A stretch of DNA of 64,000 nt from Chryseobacterium populi (GTDB taxonomy: Bacteria; Bacteroidota; Bacteroidia; Flavobacteriales; Weeksellaceae), in NCBI RefSeq assembly GCF_000282115.1, contig NZ_AKJY01000041.1, positions 24,623-88,622 of the forward strand. The letters are read 5' to 3'. The notes beneath the pieces were generated by a model that was not told the DNA's origin, made no database searches, and saw nothing but the letters and a program-made list of their open reading frames with translations. Positions 52,292 to 61,468 of the stretch are shown piece after piece (position 1 is the stretch's first letter; each line of letters begins with the position of its first letter). The position numbers and the translations under genes were made by a program.

Positions 52292-52889
52292 TAACTATTG
52301 ATCTGAAAAATCAGATCCGGTATGGGCACGGGGAAACAAGCCGGATATGGCCCGTAAAAGATACATTAGAAATTTATGCAGCCATTAATAGAGGAGATCT
52401 CTGCAAATGCTGCTCAATCTGTAGTTTTATCCTTTTGATGCATCGTATAATCAGCTGCGTATAAAACAGCTTCAGAGACGATTTAATCTCATGTCACTTA
52501 TCATTAGTAACCGGGTGGAAACTAAGGATTGGCTTAACGAGTTGATGGGTTATTGGAGTTAAAGTGGTGTCACTTTCCGATTCCGGAGGGGAATAAAATT
52601 TTCATAAGTTGTAATTTGAGGGTTTGATGTTTAGGTATTAGTTTTGTTCTACTAAATTAAAAATTTATTTAACATAACCTAATTTATTTCACACTAAATT
52701 GATATTTAATGTATATTTTTTGAAATATGAGTGTGTTTATGGGAAATTAAGAAGGATGAACATCTTTTATTTCAGGGTAAAATCCGTATATTTTCTATTT
52801 TTATCAGGTTTTATCGCCATTTTTCACCTCCTGTTTTTTGAAGGAATCGGGTATAATGATAGCCGGTAATCATAAATATTAAAAAAATC
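52292..52889. repeat. Duplicated ~600-bp block, copy B
   Basis: This segment aligns along its whole length with 17794-18388. It begins 29 bp before the first synthase of the second cluster, as copy A does for the first cluster. The hairpin GATCTGA-AAAA-TCAGATC (52300-52317) is a perfect 7-bp stem here; in copy A the stem keeps one G-T pair. After 52889 the two loci diverge completely. Confidence 0.85.
52407..52562 (+). pseudogene. Interrupted counterpart of the 51-codon ORF in block B
   Basis: The frame equivalent to 17908-18063 has a TAG at codon 6 and about 15 changes in 156 bases, most of them transitions, both silent and replacing. If the ORF was ever a gene, this copy is dead. Confidence 0.25.
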
Positions 52890-53028
52890 GTTTATGAATA
52901 AGATTTTGGTAATTATGGTATTGATATACTTTATAAGCAGCACCATATCAGGTCCATTATTTATAAATAATGGGCAAAATTGTAAACCGGGTAATTTTTT
53001 ACAGTCGTATAATTAAAAGGACAGCTTT
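52890..53028. other. 139-bp unassigned spacer after block B
   Basis: Nothing recognised; it separates the duplicated block from the next minus-strand gene's 3' end. A short ATG frame near 52893 runs only to about codon 30. Confidence 0.4.
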
Positions 53029-53367
53029 CTAAAAGATATCGATTTCAATATCAATATCGATTTTCTCTAATTTCAGATCATTTTCCTGATCAAGTTCAAA
53101 TTTACCTTTTGCTGTAAAAGCTTTATTATAAGAGACTTCCTGGATATTATTGCCAGGTTCCGGTATTACATTGGAAGAGAAAAAGCCATCATTAACTGAA
53201 AAAGTCCTGGTGGGAACATCGACCCATATATCCGTTGGATTAATTTCAACTTTCCAATGACCACAGGTATAACTTTCCGGTTGAGTATGGTTTAGTAAAT
53301 TATGCCATGTATTATAATCATTGCTTAATTTTTTTGCAATCTGGTCTCTGATTTCATGAATTTTCAT
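53029..53367 (-). CDS. Hypothetical 112-residue protein
   Basis: From ATG 53367 (MKIHEIRDQIAKKLSND...) the product is 112 residues, acidic, mostly strand-like with W, Y and P residues, and ends in alternating E-K-I-D-I-D-I-E-I-D-I-F, an amphipathic strand. I do not recognise the family. The upstream region has a minus-strand TATTTTTG box (53402 to 53395) with TTG 17 bp further up, slightly short of the ideal spacing. It could be an effector, immunity protein or structural protein; no evidence decides. Confidence 0.6.
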   Translation of the reverse strand: MKIHEIRDQIAKKLSNDYNTWHNLLNHTQPESYTCGHWKVEINPTDIWVDVPTRTFSVNDGFFSSNVIPEPGNNIQEVSYNKAFTAKGKFELDQENDLKLEKIDIDIEIDIF

Positions 53368-53529
53368 AATTAATAGTTTTAGTTTTGGTATTAACAAAAA
53401 TACAAAAAAATGTTACTGGCAATATCTGAAGGCAGGTGGATTATTTTAATTTTTGAGATAATGCATAAGTGGCACAGCAGATATTCGAATAAACCAACAG
53501 AACTCCTGTTGTATATTAATCAGATTTAA

Positions 53530-53823
53530 TTAATCAACATAGATTAGCCATATGCCTGGAGTTAATGTTATTGATGAACCGATATTCAAATTATTAACAA
53601 CAATTCTTTGAACTGTATTTAAAATACCAAGAACAGCAGGTAATTGAGTCCATCCGGCATTATCGGTAGCGTCAGGCAGTAATACATTATTACTTTCTTG
53701 TGTACCGGCTATCACTTCCAAAGTTCCAGCTGTGTCATATCTTATATCTGATTTATCGGTGGAAGCGGCAATTTCTGCCCTAATTCCGTTATTGGCAGCA
53801 TCCACAGAAAGGTTATACCATTG
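53530..53823 (-). pseudogene. C-terminal remnant of a collar/'GINT' secreted protein
   Basis: The minus-strand frame reads QWYNLSVDAANNGIRAEI... to a stop at 53530, with no start; an in-frame stop lies just upstream at 53826-53824. The SVDAANN phrase also occurs in the intact paralogues at 58871 and 60214 (for example SVDAANNRVGIG), so this is the tail of a truncated family member. Confidence 0.55.
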
Positions 53824-54781
53824 TTATAATTAATTGTACTTATTTTTTCTAATCCAATATTCCGGATTTTATGAGAAGACGACATATTGCACTTTTTTTA
53901 ATACCTGGCTGAGGCATTAAAATTTCTTCAATGCATAGTGACTTAGGTGTCTTTCTCTTAAACAACAAACAACAGCTATGATAGTTTTTCAGGATTTAAA
54001 AACCTTATCTGGTTTCTATTTCAGAGATGAAACTAAGAACATTCAATGAAAAACCGGATATTACAAGAATACTGCATGGCATAACTGTTTGTTTTTTTAT
54101 AAATTAATAAATAGTGGTTAGTGCCAATGCAGTAGTTTTTCAGATTAAAATATTCAAGGATAATATGGCCTTAATTACAGGTATTCTAAGTGATAAATTT
54201 TTATAAAATAAGAAATAGCCTCAATAAATCTGACAAAGCCTCTTTTATCTTTACTGAATTATTACTGTATTTCGTTTTTTAATTTCTGTGAATCAATTGT
54301 TTTTGGTTTTGCGTAGAATTGCAGTAATACCTTTTTTCCAGGCATATCCTAAATTTGTCATTATAATTTACAAGACAGGTGATAAACATTACAGACAGGT
54401 AATTTTTTGAATTTGTTTTTAATATTTTAAACACAAAAGGCATGAAAGAAATGGTTATCAACTGTGATTCCATTTTCTGTAAGTAGTGCTGAATAAATAA
54501 GAATTACGATCAATAACCAATTATTTATCCCTAATATAATTTCGTCAGAGTTTGTGTTTTTTAGAGCAAGGGTTTTTGAATTCTTATTTCCCTTGCTCGT
54601 TTTTCAGATTATCAATAATTAATTATATACGGATCAATATTTTTTGAATAGGGCAGATGCCTGTTCGTAAACACCAATAATCCGTAATCGGCGATACACA
54701 TGGTAAAGATTACGATATAATGGTCCGACAACTGGATATGAAAATTACACCATAAGTCTTTCTTCATTAAAATAATACTAA
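53824..54781. other. About 960 bp without recognised genes
   Basis: AT-rich sequence with stop codons in all frames and no family recognised. It contains a TAAATTTG box at 54350-54357 (no -33 partner) and a good terminator hairpin at 54564, so a short transcript without a protein could be made here. It is part of a decay zone flanked by gene remnants. Confidence 0.5.
54564..54605 (+). terminator. Orphan terminator hairpin
   Basis: GAGCAAGGG (54564-54572) pairs with CCCTTGCTC (54590-54598), followed by GTTTTTC. No + strand gene ends nearby, which suggests a lost gene or a small RNA upstream. Confidence 0.6.
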
Positions 54782-55012
54782 AAAGCATTTTTCCTGAAGC
54801 AGATGGTAGCTTCCGCTGGAGTACCATATGACCTGGGTGATGCTAGTATTTCTAAAATTTCTGCACCTGTATTAATCATTTCCGGGGATAATGACGGACT
54901 GGATAAAATTGAGCTGATGAAAACATATAAATTACTGGGAGGTGGAGTTTCTGCTGATCTGGGGCCTATGCCGAAATCCCAGCTTGCTGTTGTTCCGGGA
55001 CAGGTCATGTAA
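54782..55012 (+). pseudogene. Alpha/beta-hydrolase fragment
   Basis: The frame reads QMVASAGVPYDLGDASISKI, then PVLIISGDNDGLDKIELMKTY and LGGGVSADLGPMPKSQLAVVPGQVM before a stop. This is the C-terminal third of an alpha/beta-hydrolase (acidic residue strand 'ISGDNDG'), lacking the nucleophile part and the His-bearing end. Confidence 0.6.
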
Positions 55013-55131
55013 GCCTGATAATGCAGACTTCAACAATTTTAGGCTACTTGAACAGTTTTTTAAAGTAACTTTAATCTGGTAAACCGGAATAATAACTTTC
55101 ATTTTACTGGCCTCATCATGCTGACTTCTGA

Positions 55132-55331
55132 CCAGGTATCAATGACGGCACCAAATACATCCTGTCCCAAACCATGGAACAATCAGACTGGAAAAATATC
55201 GTTTCCTGAAAAGTCCTGAAGATATTGAAAAGCTTAAGAATTCGGAAGGCTCAGACATTCAGGTTTGGGGAAGCAGTAAGCTGATCCAGATGTTGCTTAC
55301 ACATGATCTCAATTTTGGAGTATTTGTGTAA
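55132..55331 (+). pseudogene. Dihydrofolate-reductase-family (RibD C-like) remnant, frameshifted
   Basis: One frame reads PGINDGTKYILSQTMEQSDW and a shift near 55200 continues as SPEDIEKLKNSEGSDIQVWG, then SSKLIQMLLTHDLNF to a stop. This is the typical C-terminal stretch of the DHFR-family reductases of Bacteroidota. The start is missing and the frame is broken. Confidence 0.6.
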
Positions 55332-55419
55332 ATTTGCTGTACATATAAACAAGTTAGGATGCATTGCAGATGTAAAAACTAACCTCAAAGAACAAACTTA
55401 TTCAGAAAATAATCAGAAC

Positions 55420-56163
55420 ATGGAATTTTCACCATTCAACAATGTTGTTAAACTCTGTCTTCAAGGGATGGGCATGGAAGAAAACGGCAAACCTGACGAA
55501 GCAATCAGACTATTTATGCAAGGTTGGAACGAGGCGACCAATGACCTTGAAAAATTTCTTGCCGCCCATTATATATCCCGACATCAGAAAACGGTTGCTG
55601 ATCAGTTAAAATGGCTCGAAACAGCTTTGGAGTATGCTTTAAAAATAAATGATGACACCGTTAAAAGTGCTCTGCCTTCTCTTTATTCAAATATTGCCAG
55701 ATGCTATGAAGATTTAGGGGACACAGAAAAATCAAAAGAAAATTCTGAGTTAGCGATGCTGTTTAAAAATAATCCTTCAGACAAAGGCCCTTTTTATCAT
55801 GGAACGAAAGCAGATCTGCAGATTGGTGATTTACTGACGGCAGGCAGCAATTCTAATTATAAGGCTGAATTCAAAATGAATCATATTTATTTCACAGCTA
55901 TGCTTAATGGGGCAGGGCTTGCTGCTGCGTTGGCAAAAGGAGGCGGACGTGAGCGTGTCTATATCGTTGAACCGACAGGGAATTATGAAAATGACCCGAA
56001 CCTTACAGATAAAAAATTCCCGGGCAATCCGACCCGTTCCTATCGCTCCGAATCACCATTAAAAATCATTGGAGAAGCAAACGACTGGGTTAAACCAAAC
56101 CCCGAAGAACTTCAAAAATTCCGTGAAAAATTAGAGAACAGCGAAGGCAAAATAATAAATTAG
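55420..56163 (+). CDS. arr: TPR-Arr fusion: rifampin ADP-ribosyltransferase
   Basis: From ATG 55420 the 247-residue product has an N-terminal TPR-like helical region (about 1-118, with FLAAHYISRHQKTVADQLKWLETALEYA-type helices) and a C-terminal Arr domain (about 122-230) including GPFYHGTKADLQIGD (H127), the MNHIYFTA segment and PTRSYRSESPLKIIGEANDW. Arr transfers ADP-ribose from NAD+ to rifampin and inactivates it, so this gene predicts rifampin resistance. The frame is open upstream but that part covers pseudogene DNA. It lies 10 bp before an AraC gene that may regulate it. Similar TPR-Arr proteins are known in Bacteroidota. Confidence 0.85.
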   Translation: MEFSPFNNVVKLCLQGMGMEENGKPDEAIRLFMQGWNEATNDLEKFLAAHYISRHQKTVADQLKWLETALEYALKINDDTVKSALPSLYSNIARCYEDLGDTEKSKENSELAMLFKNNPSDKGPFYHGTKADLQIGDLLTAGSNSNYKAEFKMNHIYFTAMLNGAGLAAALAKGGGRERVYIVEPTGNYENDPNLTDKKFPGNPTRSYRSESPLKIIGEANDWVKPNPEELQKFREKLENSEGKIIN

Positions 56164-56173
56164 TCCCGGGATT

Positions 56174-57028
56174 ATGGTAAACGATTATAAAAAATACGAC
56201 CTGTTTGGGAAGACATTCATGCAAAAAATTGCATTAACGCCACCATTTAAATTTGATTTTCCCGTTACAGAACAGGCTTGTTTTCTATATGTTTTACAAG
56301 GTAAATTTCAATATAAAGTAGATATTGAAGAGATCAATATCCCTGCGAACTATTCTTTATTTCTGAATTGTATCAGTTCCGGAAAGCAGATACATCATTC
56401 AGATCCGACAAGTAAATGTGAGATTGTAATCGTTACTTTCTATCCGGATATATTGAAGAAAATTTATGACAGGGAACTGCCATTACTGCTTCAGACTCCC
56501 AAGAATGTAATTTCAAATAAGTCAAATGAAAAAATAAGCAACGACTTTCTCATTCAGAAATACATCGAAGGGTTATTATTTTATTTTGAAAACCCGTCAT
56601 TGGTCAATGAAGATATCCTGGTCCTGAAACTCAAGGAAATTATCCTGTTATTGTCTCAGACACAAAATGCAGAAGCAGTACAGCTCATATTGTCGCAGCT
56701 TTTCTCTCCGGTCAGCTATACCTTTAAGCAGATTATTGAAGCCAATCTTTTTTCACAATTAACCATTGAGCAGCTGGCAGAACAAAATAATTTAAGCCTG
56801 TCTTCATTTAAAAGGGAGTTTGCAAAACTATACAATGATACGCCTGCCAGCTATATCAAAAATAAAAAGCTTGAAAAAGCTGCCGAACTGCTGCTGGTTT
56901 CTGATCAGCGGATTACTGAAATTGCATTGAATTGCGGCTTCAACGACCTTGCCAATTTTACAAAGAGCTTCAGTGATAAATACCATGTTGCGCCCAGAGA
57001 CTATCGTCAGGGCCTGAAAGAAAAATAG
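56174..57028 (+). CDS. AraC-family transcriptional regulator
   Basis: The 284-residue protein has an N-terminal cupin-like sensor part (about 20-110) and a C-terminal double helix-turn-helix (LTIEQLAEQNNLSLSSFKREFAKLYNDTPASYI and ITEIALNCGFNDLANFTKSFSDKYHVAPRDYR). It follows the Arr gene by 10 bp, in one operon, so may autoregulate or activate it; target unproven. Confidence 0.9.
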   Translation: MVNDYKKYDLFGKTFMQKIALTPPFKFDFPVTEQACFLYVLQGKFQYKVDIEEINIPANYSLFLNCISSGKQIHHSDPTSKCEIVIVTFYPDILKKIYDRELPLLLQTPKNVISNKSNEKISNDFLIQKYIEGLLFYFENPSLVNEDILVLKLKEIILLLSQTQNAEAVQLILSQLFSPVSYTFKQIIEANLFSQLTIEQLAEQNNLSLSSFKREFAKLYNDTPASYIKNKKLEKAAELLLVSDQRITEIALNCGFNDLANFTKSFSDKYHVAPRDYRQGLKEK

Positions 57029-57249
57029 CAGATCTTTATTCACCTGTTTTTAAGAATTCCTGACCTTAATTAAGGGGCTTTTTATGGACCAAAATGCCAA
57101 ATAATTGAACTGATTTGCAAAGTTATTCCCTGCTTTCTGTTGCAATTTTGCACTGTTCCTTCAGAAGATTCAAATCTCCGGTAAGGTTCATAAGCTTTCG
57201 GGCAACAATATTTTTTATAGCAGAATATATAACTAAAAATATTATAAAG

Positions 57250-57756
57250 ATGGGACTATCAGGTTTAGGCATTTTTCACACCATTATCGGCATTGCTGCA
57301 ATTGCAGGTGCATTAACAGGATTTATCAGGTACGGTAAAATCAATTTGAGCGTGTTATCGGGAAAGCTCTATTTTTACGGAACAATGATTACTTCAATAA
57401 CTGCGTTGGGCATTTCAAAGCATGGAGGTTTCAATCCGGGGCATGTTTTTTCCCTGTTTATCATTCTTTTGGTAGCTGTGGCTTATTTTCTTTATTCTAG
57501 GAAGAAAGGAAACTCAAAAGTGCGGTATTTCGAGAATTTTTTACTGTCTTTCAGTTTTTTCATGTCACTGGTGCCAACTGTTAATGAAACATTTACGCGT
57601 GTCCCGATAAGGCATCCGCTGGCTAAAGACATCAGTGATCCGATCATCGGAAAAACACTTCTGATTCTTTTTGTTCTTTTTATCGCAGGTTCTGTTTATC
57701 AGTTTATAAAACAAAAGAAAATTAATAAGCCGGCCTCGGTTTATATGGAGCCTTAA
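57250..57756 (+). CDS. Integral membrane protein (unknown)
   Basis: From ATG 57250 the 168-residue product has about five hydrophobic segments (GIFHTIIGIAAIAGALTGFI; YGTMITSITALGI; VFSLFIILLVAVAYFLY; FENFLLSFSFFMSLVP; LLILFVLFIAGSVYQF). It resembles small membrane proteins of the DUF2306 type but I am not certain. The frame is open upstream without family features. A hairpin overlaps the stop codon. Confidence 0.6.
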   Translation: MGLSGLGIFHTIIGIAAIAGALTGFIRYGKINLSVLSGKLYFYGTMITSITALGISKHGGFNPGHVFSLFIILLVAVAYFLYSRKKGNSKVRYFENFLLSFSFFMSLVPTVNETFTRVPIRHPLAKDISDPIIGKTLLILFVLFIAGSVYQFIKQKKINKPASVYMEP

Positions 57757-57770
57757 CGGGCTCTATATAA
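57743..57770 (+). terminator. Hairpin overlapping the membrane-protein stop codon
   Basis: ATATGGAGCC and GGCTCTATAT form a 10-bp stem with one G-T pair and a TTAACG loop that contains the TAA stop. Confidence 0.5.
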
Positions 57771-57791
57771 AAGTTGTCAAATGCATTTTAT

Positions 57792-58625
57792 CTATTGGTG
57801 TTGTTTAAAAAGCCATTTTGGGATTTCATCACTTAAAAGAAACGGAATGGTGATATTGTTGTGATCAAGCTGGGTATAAGTTTTAAAAGTTAGCTTCTTA
57901 TTGCCTGACAGCTTTGAATATAATTCTACACTTCCAATATAAGGGTTTTCGGTATCGTTTTGCCCGTGAATTAATAAGATGCTTTTGTTTTTCCATGCTG
58001 ATAGATTTGAAAAATCGGGTACTGCTGCAATAGAAATCATAGCTGCGAATTTTTGCGGAGCTAATGCCATAAGATTTTGAGCTGTAGAGGCCCCCATTGA
58101 ATACCCGACTAAATAGATTCTTGACGGATCAATATTGTATTGATTTTCAATTCCTTTGAGTAATTCCAGAACTAATCGAACATCGTCACCGGGTCTTGAT
58201 TCTAAAACTCCATTTTTATTTTTAAAATAATTTGAAGAACGTTCATTAAATTGTGGTGCAATGACAAAACAATGGTATTGGCTATAAATTTCTTCTCTGA
58301 GCCAGATTTTTGATAGAGGTTCCAGCTGCTTTTCATTATCATTTCCTATCCTTGTGGAATTATGAAAAGTAATAACCACCGGATATTTTTCTGCTGCATT
58401 ATACTTCCTGGGAAGCAGAAGCCTGTAGGGTAATTCCTTTTCGTTGTGTTTATAAATCAGTTTCTGAAAATCAGTTGCCGGTATTTGATTGAGTGCAGCT
58501 CTTGTTTCAAAAAAGGTCAGACTATCTGCTTTTAAATGATCCGAGCTTTTATTCTGGGCATTTAAATAATTTGAAAGCGTTAAAATAAAGGAAAATATAA
58601 TTACAATTTTTAAATATCTGTTCAT
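57792..58625 (-). CDS. Secreted alpha/beta-hydrolase (dienelactone hydrolase/esterase type)
   Basis: From ATG 58625 the 277-residue product has a signal peptide (MNRYLKIVIIFSFILTLSNYLNAQ), the nucleophile motif GYSMGAS near the middle (G-x-S-x-G), a catalytic Asp in ILLIHGQNDTENPY and His in LDHNNI. Family members are secreted peptidase- or esterase-like hydrolases with a PET-hydrolase/feruloyl-esterase relation. Substrate unknown. Upstream sequence gives a longer open frame, but the ATG at 58625 begins the signal peptide. Confidence 0.8.
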   Translation of the reverse strand: MNRYLKIVIIFSFILTLSNYLNAQNKSSDHLKADSLTFFETRAALNQIPATDFQKLIYKHNEKELPYRLLLPRKYNAAEKYPVVITFHNSTRIGNDNEKQLEPLSKIWLREEIYSQYHCFVIAPQFNERSSNYFKNKNGVLESRPGDDVRLVLELLKGIENQYNIDPSRIYLVGYSMGASTAQNLMALAPQKFAAMISIAAVPDFSNLSAWKNKSILLIHGQNDTENPYIGSVELYSKLSGNKKLTFKTYTQLDHNNITIPFLLSDEIPKWLFKQHQ

Positions 58626-58784
58626 ACGGTTATTATAAATTTTAATCAACAAAAATATGATCACTGCAGCCTTTTCATGTACCATATTACGTTTCAGCTA
58701 ATTTACTGCAAATAATAAACGGGGTTGATTTTTTTATACTAATCTTCTCAGTAATAAAATTAAATTTCAAAATCATAAATAAAA

Positions 58785-58816
58785 TCTCCCGCATTTGACA
58801 TTGCAAACGCAGGAGA
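58785..58816 (-). terminator. Terminator of the gene at 58871
   Basis: On the minus strand the arms TCTCC/GGAGA, GC/GC and TTTG/CAAA pair with two mismatches and are followed by a T-rich run. Confidence 0.55.
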
Positions 58817-58870
58817 CACCTTATTAAGAAAAATTATTACGAACCTCGTTTAAGATGAAAAATGATGTAT

Positions 58871-59896
58871 TTATTTTAATAAAGTCAGGGTGAAACTATT
58901 TTCTGCAAAAGTATTTCTTGATGTATTCGTAGTACAGCCGGCAGCGCATCTTACCTGCATATAATAAGTTCCGGCTGTCAGGTAGGCTATATTTGAAGTA
59001 TAAATAAAGTCAAAGCTTCCGGTTCCTGTAGCCATGTGGATGTCCTGTGAAGGAAATGCAGGGCTTACATAGACTGTCGCACTTTTGCTTAGATTGTAGG
59101 CAATAAAAGCTCCGCAACCCACCGGGCTTTTGTTGGTGATGAGGCGTGGTGAAACAATATAATATCCGGGAACCGTAACAACAGCATTTGCCCCCGTATA
59201 GGTCATCGTACCCAAAATATTAACACTAGTACCCGTTGTTGAGTTAACGATAAGGGCAGAACCGGTAGTGTCACGCCAAGTACCTGTACCATTTGCATCA
59301 GAAACTAAAACCCTTCCTTCAGCCTGAGTTCCGTCTGCAATTTTAATTGCCCCCGGAGTTGTTCCGTTGTTGATATCTAATCTTGTAGTGGGAGCTGCGG
59401 TACCTAAACCCACTCTGTTATTCACAGCATCTACATTCAGTGTGGTGTTATCGATCTGAAAATGGCTGGTTCCGGTGGTGGCAGAAGAGGTAAAAGAAAG
59501 ATTTTTGTCAGCCATTGTCACTGTTCTGTCCGAAGTAAGGATTCCGTTGTCTTTATAAATATTGATGTCCGGTGATCCGTTGTTTATTTTTTGCCAGATA
59601 TTCCCGTCAAAAAAATAATATCCTTCAGCAGTAATGTTGATCGTTTTTGCTGATGCTGTTCCTACTGCAGAAGTTGCATAGACAATACTTCCTTTCTGGT
59701 CTGCCAGATACTGCGCGTCACCGGCTTTGATCTGATCTCCTGTAAGCCTGGGTGCAATAAGTCCTTCCGGCCTGCTGCCATCAGTTGTTTTTGCAGTTAC
59801 ATCCAGAGTTGCTTTTGAAGAACTTGTATTAATGCCTACCTGGGAAAAAAACAGTTGAGTCAATAAAAGACATGATAATAAATTGATTCTGTTCAT
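58871..59896 (-). CDS. Secreted 'GINT/LDV' family protein with C-terminal beta domain
   Basis: The 341-residue protein has a signal peptide ending LFFSQ, then VGINTSSSKATLDVTAKTTDG...IAPRLTGDQI, the segment GYYFFDGNIWQKI and a VNNRVGLGTAAPTTRLDI repeat, like the collar-type genes at 45713-48881 in the N-terminal half. The C-terminus instead forms a possible jelly-roll (VVTVPGYYIVSPRL...YMQVRCAAGC). Function unknown, probably extracellular. Confidence 0.7.
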   Translation of the reverse strand: MNRINLLSCLLLTQLFFSQVGINTSSSKATLDVTAKTTDGSRPEGLIAPRLTGDQIKAGDAQYLADQKGSIVYATSAVGTASAKTINITAEGYYFFDGNIWQKINNGSPDINIYKDNGILTSDRTVTMADKNLSFTSSATTGTSHFQIDNTTLNVDAVNNRVGLGTAAPTTRLDINNGTTPGAIKIADGTQAEGRVLVSDANGTGTWRDTTGSALIVNSTTGTSVNILGTMTYTGANAVVTVPGYYIVSPRLITNKSPVGCGAFIAYNLSKSATVYVSPAFPSQDIHMATGTGSFDFIYTSNIAYLTAGTYYMQVRCAAGCTTNTSRNTFAENSFTLTLLK

Positions 59897-60213
59897 TGTT
59901 TTATATTTTTAAAGATCCATTCTTAAACAAATGGAAACGGAGAAGAAATTGTGATATGGTTTTCACTGAGTCCGCTTACTGATTTTGGTCATTTTTTGTG
60001 TTTGTTAAGCTTCTTATAAACATGGCCGGAATCATCCAGCCATGTGGAATAACCTGCAGACAGAATCGAGGGAATTTCTGCATGGTTAAAAATCATTGTG
60101 TTTCCGGAATCGTAAATTCATTAAAAAGTTTAATGAGGATAAACTGTTTTCGGGCATAAATGAAAGTTTTGATTTATGATAGACAGTTGTGTTATCAGAT
60201 AATGAGATGGGAA
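59897..60213. other. 317-bp spacer between two paralogues
   Basis: Nothing coding was recognised. A 7-bp dyad, ACATGGC/GCCATGT, lies near 60018-60044 and could act as a terminator for the gene ending at 60214. Confidence 0.4.
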
Positions 60214-61266
60214 TTATCTTTGAAGTTCTATAAAAACATACCCCAATGCTCCAAAGCCAAGTCCGTCTCCGTCTGCTATGTGAAAGCTTACCCTGTAGAA
60301 CGTTTTATCTACATAAGAAAAGAAAGTAAACTGGGCATGGCCGTCTTGTGTACAATTAACGGGAATCATAGCAGGATTGGGATTGCCCGGAATGCCTGCG
60401 CCTATATTGGCAAACGTAGGAGTTATCGTTAAAGGAACGCTATTGATGAATGCGGAACCATTCTGCGCAGTTCTGTAAATCCCATGAATGATACCCGTAT
60501 TATTCGTTCCTGTGGTTGTTCTTACCTGGATATAAGAATCAGTATTTGTGCAGGTGGTGGATGGATATCTGAACTCTAAAGAGCCTATAGCAACGGCGGA
60601 ACTGGTAGGAGTAGTCGCATTGATGTTAAATGATCTGAATGAAGTGGTTACAGAGCTTTGTACCACAACATTTCCATTGGCATCAATCCCAAGAGGTGAA
60701 GTATTGGATGTAGGAGCAGTGGTATTATTGATATTGGTAAATTTTAATCCCGAACTTCCCGTTACTCCCGATGCTACTTCTATTTTTGCTGTAGGAGTGC
60801 TGGTTCCTATTCCCACACGGTTATTGGCTGCATCTACGGAAAATGTAGATCCGGCCACAGAAAAGGCATTAAGTGATGTGCCGTTGAAAGCCAATGTATT
60901 ACCAGCCTGTGTGACCGTTCTGTTTTCTGTAAGGGTTCCGTCGGAATTGTAAATATTGGAATTCAGTTTCACCCAGGCGGTTCCATTAAAAAAATAAAAA
61001 CCGGTACTGTCGATATTGACTGCATTTCCTGTCGGTGTTCCGGTTGCTATGCTATCGACGTAAATAAGTGTGGAAGAGGTGACTCCGGTCATATTTTGGG
61101 CTCTTTGCCGGTCAATTCTCGGAATCAGTATACCGTCTGCTGCCGTGGTTGTTCCTGTGGAATTTTTTGCCGTTATGTCAAAGGTTGCTGAAGGAGTGGG
61201 AGTATTAATACCAACTTGGGCAAAAATCCCATATGGAATTAATAAAGGCAATAGAAGCTTTTTCAT
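60214..61266 (-). CDS. Secreted 'GINT/LDV' family protein, paralogue
   Basis: The 350-residue paralogue has a signal region (MKKLLLPLLIPYGIFAQ), VGINTPTPSATFDI, GILIPRIDRQRAQ, GFYFFNGTAWVKL, FSVDAANNRVGIGTSTPTAKIEV and a distinct C-terminal beta domain. A TACTTTTG -7 box lies on the minus strand at 61383-61376. The family's repeated presence (five intact, one remnant) suggests surface-protein diversification. Confidence 0.7.
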   Translation of the reverse strand: MKKLLLPLLIPYGIFAQVGINTPTPSATFDITAKNSTGTTTAADGILIPRIDRQRAQNMTGVTSSTLIYVDSIATGTPTGNAVNIDSTGFYFFNGTAWVKLNSNIYNSDGTLTENRTVTQAGNTLAFNGTSLNAFSVAGSTFSVDAANNRVGIGTSTPTAKIEVASGVTGSSGLKFTNINNTTAPTSNTSPLGIDANGNVVVQSSVTTSFRSFNINATTPTSSAVAIGSLEFRYPSTTCTNTDSYIQVRTTTGTNNTGIIHGIYRTAQNGSAFINSVPLTITPTFANIGAGIPGNPNPAMIPVNCTQDGHAQFTFFSYVDKTFYRVSFHIADGDGLGFGALGYVFIELQR

Positions 61267-61410
61267 TTTGTATTATTCTAAACGTTTTATTGTAAAATGC
61301 TTGGAGGATTCAGTCATCAATACCATATATTCATGGGTTAAAAATTTCCTGAGCATTTGATTGCTAAAAGCCTGACAAAAGTAGCGCTCCTATTGCCGGA
61401 TAAAAAGATA

Positions 61411-61444
61411 ATACCTTGTTTTTTTCCCGAAAAAGACAAGGTAT
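61411..61444 (-). terminator. Terminator of the TPR-AraC regulator gene
   Basis: ATACCTTGT (61411-61419) and ACAAGGTAT (61436-61444) pair in a 9-bp stem. The minus strand then reads TATCTTTTTATCC. Confidence 0.6.
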
Positions 61445-61468
61445 ATAAGATATGTAATCGATTGCTTT

